DNA from: Mariprofundaceae bacterium
GTDB taxonomy: Bacteria > Pseudomonadota > Zetaproteobacteria > Mariprofundales > Mariprofundaceae
Reading direction: 5' to 3'
Assembly (NCBI GenBank): GCA_030950835.1
Contig: JAUZQU010000137.1
Coordinates: 1-7,553 of the forward strand
DNA: 7,553 nucleotides
A program made the translations under genes and the position numbers. The notes beneath the pieces are model-generated. The model saw nothing but the letters and a program-made list of their open reading frames with translations. It was not told the origin of the DNA and made no database searches. Numbering within the stretch: the first letter of the stretch is position 1; the number at the start of each line of letters is the position of its first letter. This document shows positions 5,614 through 7,553 of the stretch, piece after piece.

Positions 5614-7553
5614 TCAAAGCACGCTTAAAGCAGCATATTTAAGCATCAATCGTTTCAAACCCTTGCTCTCAAACTCAATCGACACCCGAACCGCATCACC
5701 AGCACCTTCCAAATCAACCACCACGCCCTCACCAAAGCTTGGATGGCACACATTGCTGCCTACGGCGATGTTTTGTGAGGTGGATGTTTGTTGTTGGAGC
5801 GTGTTTGTATGTGTGGATGTGGTTTGTTGTGGTTTGTTTAAAATATCTGTGCTGATGTTGGCAATAAAACGGCTGGGTAATGGGTAACTCAGATCGCCAA
5901 AGACGCGGCGCAGTCTGGCGGAGGTCAAATGCAGGATGTTCTCAGCTCTGGTTACGCCTACATAAAGCAAACGTCGTTCCTCAGCAATGCCAGCTTCGCC
6001 TTCATCCAGGGCGCGTTGGTGGGGTAATAATCCGTCTTCTACACCTGCCAAAACAACCGTATCAAACTCCAAACCTTTGGCTCTGTGTAAGCTCATCAAA
6101 GATACGGCATCGGCATCATCATTTTCCTCTTCACCGCTTTGCATCAAGGCTGCCCTGTCCATAAACTCAATGGGGGTGATGCCTGATTCAAGGGATAATT
6201 CGATGTAGCGTTGTAGGGTTTTGATGTTTTCTAGGCGGGATTCGGCTTCGACTTCGCCCTTGGCTTGCAGACTGTCGATGTAGCCTGTTTGTTCGAGTAT
6301 TGCCATCAAGCCGCGATCGGCTTGATTTTCAAGCTCTGACTGCATATTTTGCATCATATTGAGCATAGGAAGCAGCTTTTTCACGGCTGCAGGCAGAGAG
6401 GTTGCGCTTAAAATGCTGGTGATCCAATCTTGTACGCGCAAACCACTGCTGCTCAACAGTGCCGCAATGTTTTCTTGCCCTTTGGCACCAATGCCGCGTT
6501 TGGGTTTGTTACAAACACGCAACAAATGCATGCCATCGGCGCACTTGTTGAGCAGTGCCCAGTAAGCAATGGCATCTTTGATTTCTAGGCGAGCAAAAAA
6601 GCTTAAACCGCCAATAATGCGGTAAGGGATGTTTTCTTCGCGGAAAATTTGTTCCATCGCCAACGATTGGCGGTTGGAGCGGTATAAGACAGCCATTTTT
6701 GACCATTCGACCGTGGCATACCTGTCATTAAACAGCTTTGCCATGTGTTTGGCTTCGGCATATTCATCCACGCAAACATGAAATTCAGGGGTGATACCTG
6801 CTTCTCTGGTGGCGTGTAATTTCTTTTCATGCCTGTCGTCATTGCTTTGAATAATGGCATTGGCAAGTTTTAAAATTGACGCAGATGAGCGGTAATTTTC
6901 TTCTAGTCTATGCACTTCTGCCTTTTCCCAAATCCGCTCAAAATCCAAAATATGTCGCACATCTGCACCGCGCCAACCATAAATAGATTGATCATCATCG
7001 CCCACTACAGTGATGTTTTGATGCTCTTGTGCCAGCAGGCATAGCCATTCATGCTGCACGGGGTTGGTATCTTGGTATTCATCGACCAAAATATGGTCAA
7101 AGCGGGTAAACATGGCCGTGGCAACGTCTTTAAACTCGCGCAAAATATGCACACAATTCAGAATCAAATCGGAAAAGTCCATGCGCTCAAGTTGTTTTAA
7201 TTCGGCTTGGTAAGCGACATATAAATCACGCAAATCAAGCCCGCTCCACATTTGTGATTCGGCTTGTTCTGGTAGATAACCTGCATTCTTTTGCTGCTCA
7301 ATCCAGTGGGTCAAATAACCAGGATGCAACCTGTCTGACGAAATATTACGCGCTTTGAGCAAACGTTTGACCACGGTTTTCTGATCATCACTATCAATCA
7401 CTTGGAAATTGCGCGGATAACCCAAAACATCGGCATACGAGCGTAAAAAACGCAGTGAAATCGAGTGAAACGTACCTGAAATCACCCCACCACTGCCATC
7501 ACCTATCAAAGCAGTGAGCCGCGATTGCATTTCTTTGGCGGCTTTGTTGGTAA
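5614..7553 (-). CDS. uvrD: UvrD/PcrA-type ATP-dependent DNA helicase (superfamily 1A), 5' end outside the window
   Basis: The frame stays open to the right edge; the first internal Met codon is at 7528-7530 and is preceded by TNKAAKE, which with that Met is part of motif Ia (TNKAA.EM). That Met is therefore not the start. Compared with E. coli UvrD (720 residues) about 62 N-terminal residues, including Walker A, lie outside. Counting from that Met, the visible motifs are Ib GTFHS (19-23), II LVDEYQDT (148-155), III VVGDDDQSIYGWRG (175-188), IV ENYRSS (211-216), V LHRAKGLEFD (481-490) and VI ERRLLYVGVTRA (518-529). The C-terminal tail (about 590-638, HPSFGEG then GLKRLMLKYAAL) is the UvrD/PcrA tail that contacts RNA polymerase in the known proteins. 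A Thr/Gln/Ser-rich linker (about 566-587) precedes it. The enzyme unwinds DNA 3'-5' in excision and mismatch repair and removes replication-transcription blocks. Rep is less likely because of the tail; pcrA is an alternative name. The gene is convergent with purL, and no clear - strand terminator follows it. Confidence 0.9.
   Translation of the reverse strand, partial: TNKAAKEMQSRLTALIGDGSGGVISGTFHSISLRFLRSYADVLGYPRNFQVIDSDDQKTVVKRLLKARNISSDRLHPGYLTHWIEQQKNAGYLPEQAESQMWSGLDLRDLYVAYQAELKQLERMDFSDLILNCVHILREFKDVATAMFTRFDHILVDEYQDTNPVQHEWLCLLAQEHQNITVVGDDDQSIYGWRGADVRHILDFERIWEKAEVHRLEENYRSSASILKLANAIIQSNDDRHEKKLHATREAGITPEFHVCVDEYAEAKHMAKLFNDRYATVEWSKMAVLYRSNRQSLAMEQIFREENIPYRIIGGLSFFARLEIKDAIAYWALLNKCADGMHLLRVCNKPKRGIGAKGQENIAALLSSSGLRVQDWITSILSATSLPAAVKKLLPMLNMMQNMQSELENQADRGLMAILEQTGYIDSLQAKGEVEAESRLENIKTLQRYIELSLESGITPIEFMDRAALMQSGEEENDDADAVSLMSLHRAKGLEFDTVVLAGVEDGLLPHQRALDEGEAGIAEERRLLYVGVTRAENILHLTSARLRRVFGDLSYPLPSRFIANISTDILNKPQQTTSTHTNTLQQQTSTSQNIAVGSNVCHPSFGEGVVVDLEGAGDAVRVSIEFESKGLKRLMLKYAALSVL

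Noticed and set aside
5591..5887. A 98-codon + strand open frame over the end of the helicase gene.
   Set aside because: It is opposite the conserved helicase tail and its linker. Its cysteine- and valine-rich product is what the complement of Thr/Gln-rich codons gives, so it is not a real gene.
5614..7530. Reading the helicase as a complete 638-residue protein starting at the Met at 7530.
   Set aside because: The frame continues to the window edge with TNKAAKE, part of motif Ia, and a functional helicase needs the Walker A motif upstream. The gene is cut by the window, not naturally short.

Overview
The window looks like ordinary chromosomal DNA of a Gram-negative proteobacterium. Three observations support this. 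PurL is the long single-chain type with a fused glutaminase, the form typical of gamma-, beta- and zeta-proteobacteria. A three-subunit GlcDEF-type glycolate oxidase is present. The helicase is a UvrD/PcrA type. Base composition is moderate and slightly AT-leaning, and codon use looks even across all genes. I cannot fix the genus; a gamma- or zeta-proteobacterium is a guess.

Layout: bases 1-234 (+) hold the C-terminal end of glcE, followed without any gap by glcF (235-1446, +). After a 129-base spacer comes the very large purL (1576-5427, +). A 186-base convergent spacer with two hairpin-plus-T-tract terminators, both on the + strand, separates purL from a UvrD/PcrA-type DNA helicase gene on the - strand (5614-7553). 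That gene is cut by the right edge of the window, so it lacks its N-terminus and Walker A motif. No RNA gene, mobile element, CRISPR array or long repeat was seen.

Gene relations: glcE and glcF are translationally coupled parts of one enzyme complex that oxidises glycolate to glyoxylate. purL encodes the fourth step of de novo IMP synthesis. The helicase serves DNA repair and replication. The three modules are functionally independent. The only possible link is that glyoxylate can become glycine, a purine precursor, and this is speculation.

The coding content is conventional, and I did not find a new biological system. The points worth checking are regulatory: purL starts at an ATG with no visible Shine-Dalgarno sequence, with a -10-like hexamer at the distance expected for a leaderless mRNA. 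A 9-base-pair inverted repeat lies in the glcF-purL spacer. Tandem terminators with a short palindrome between them follow purL.
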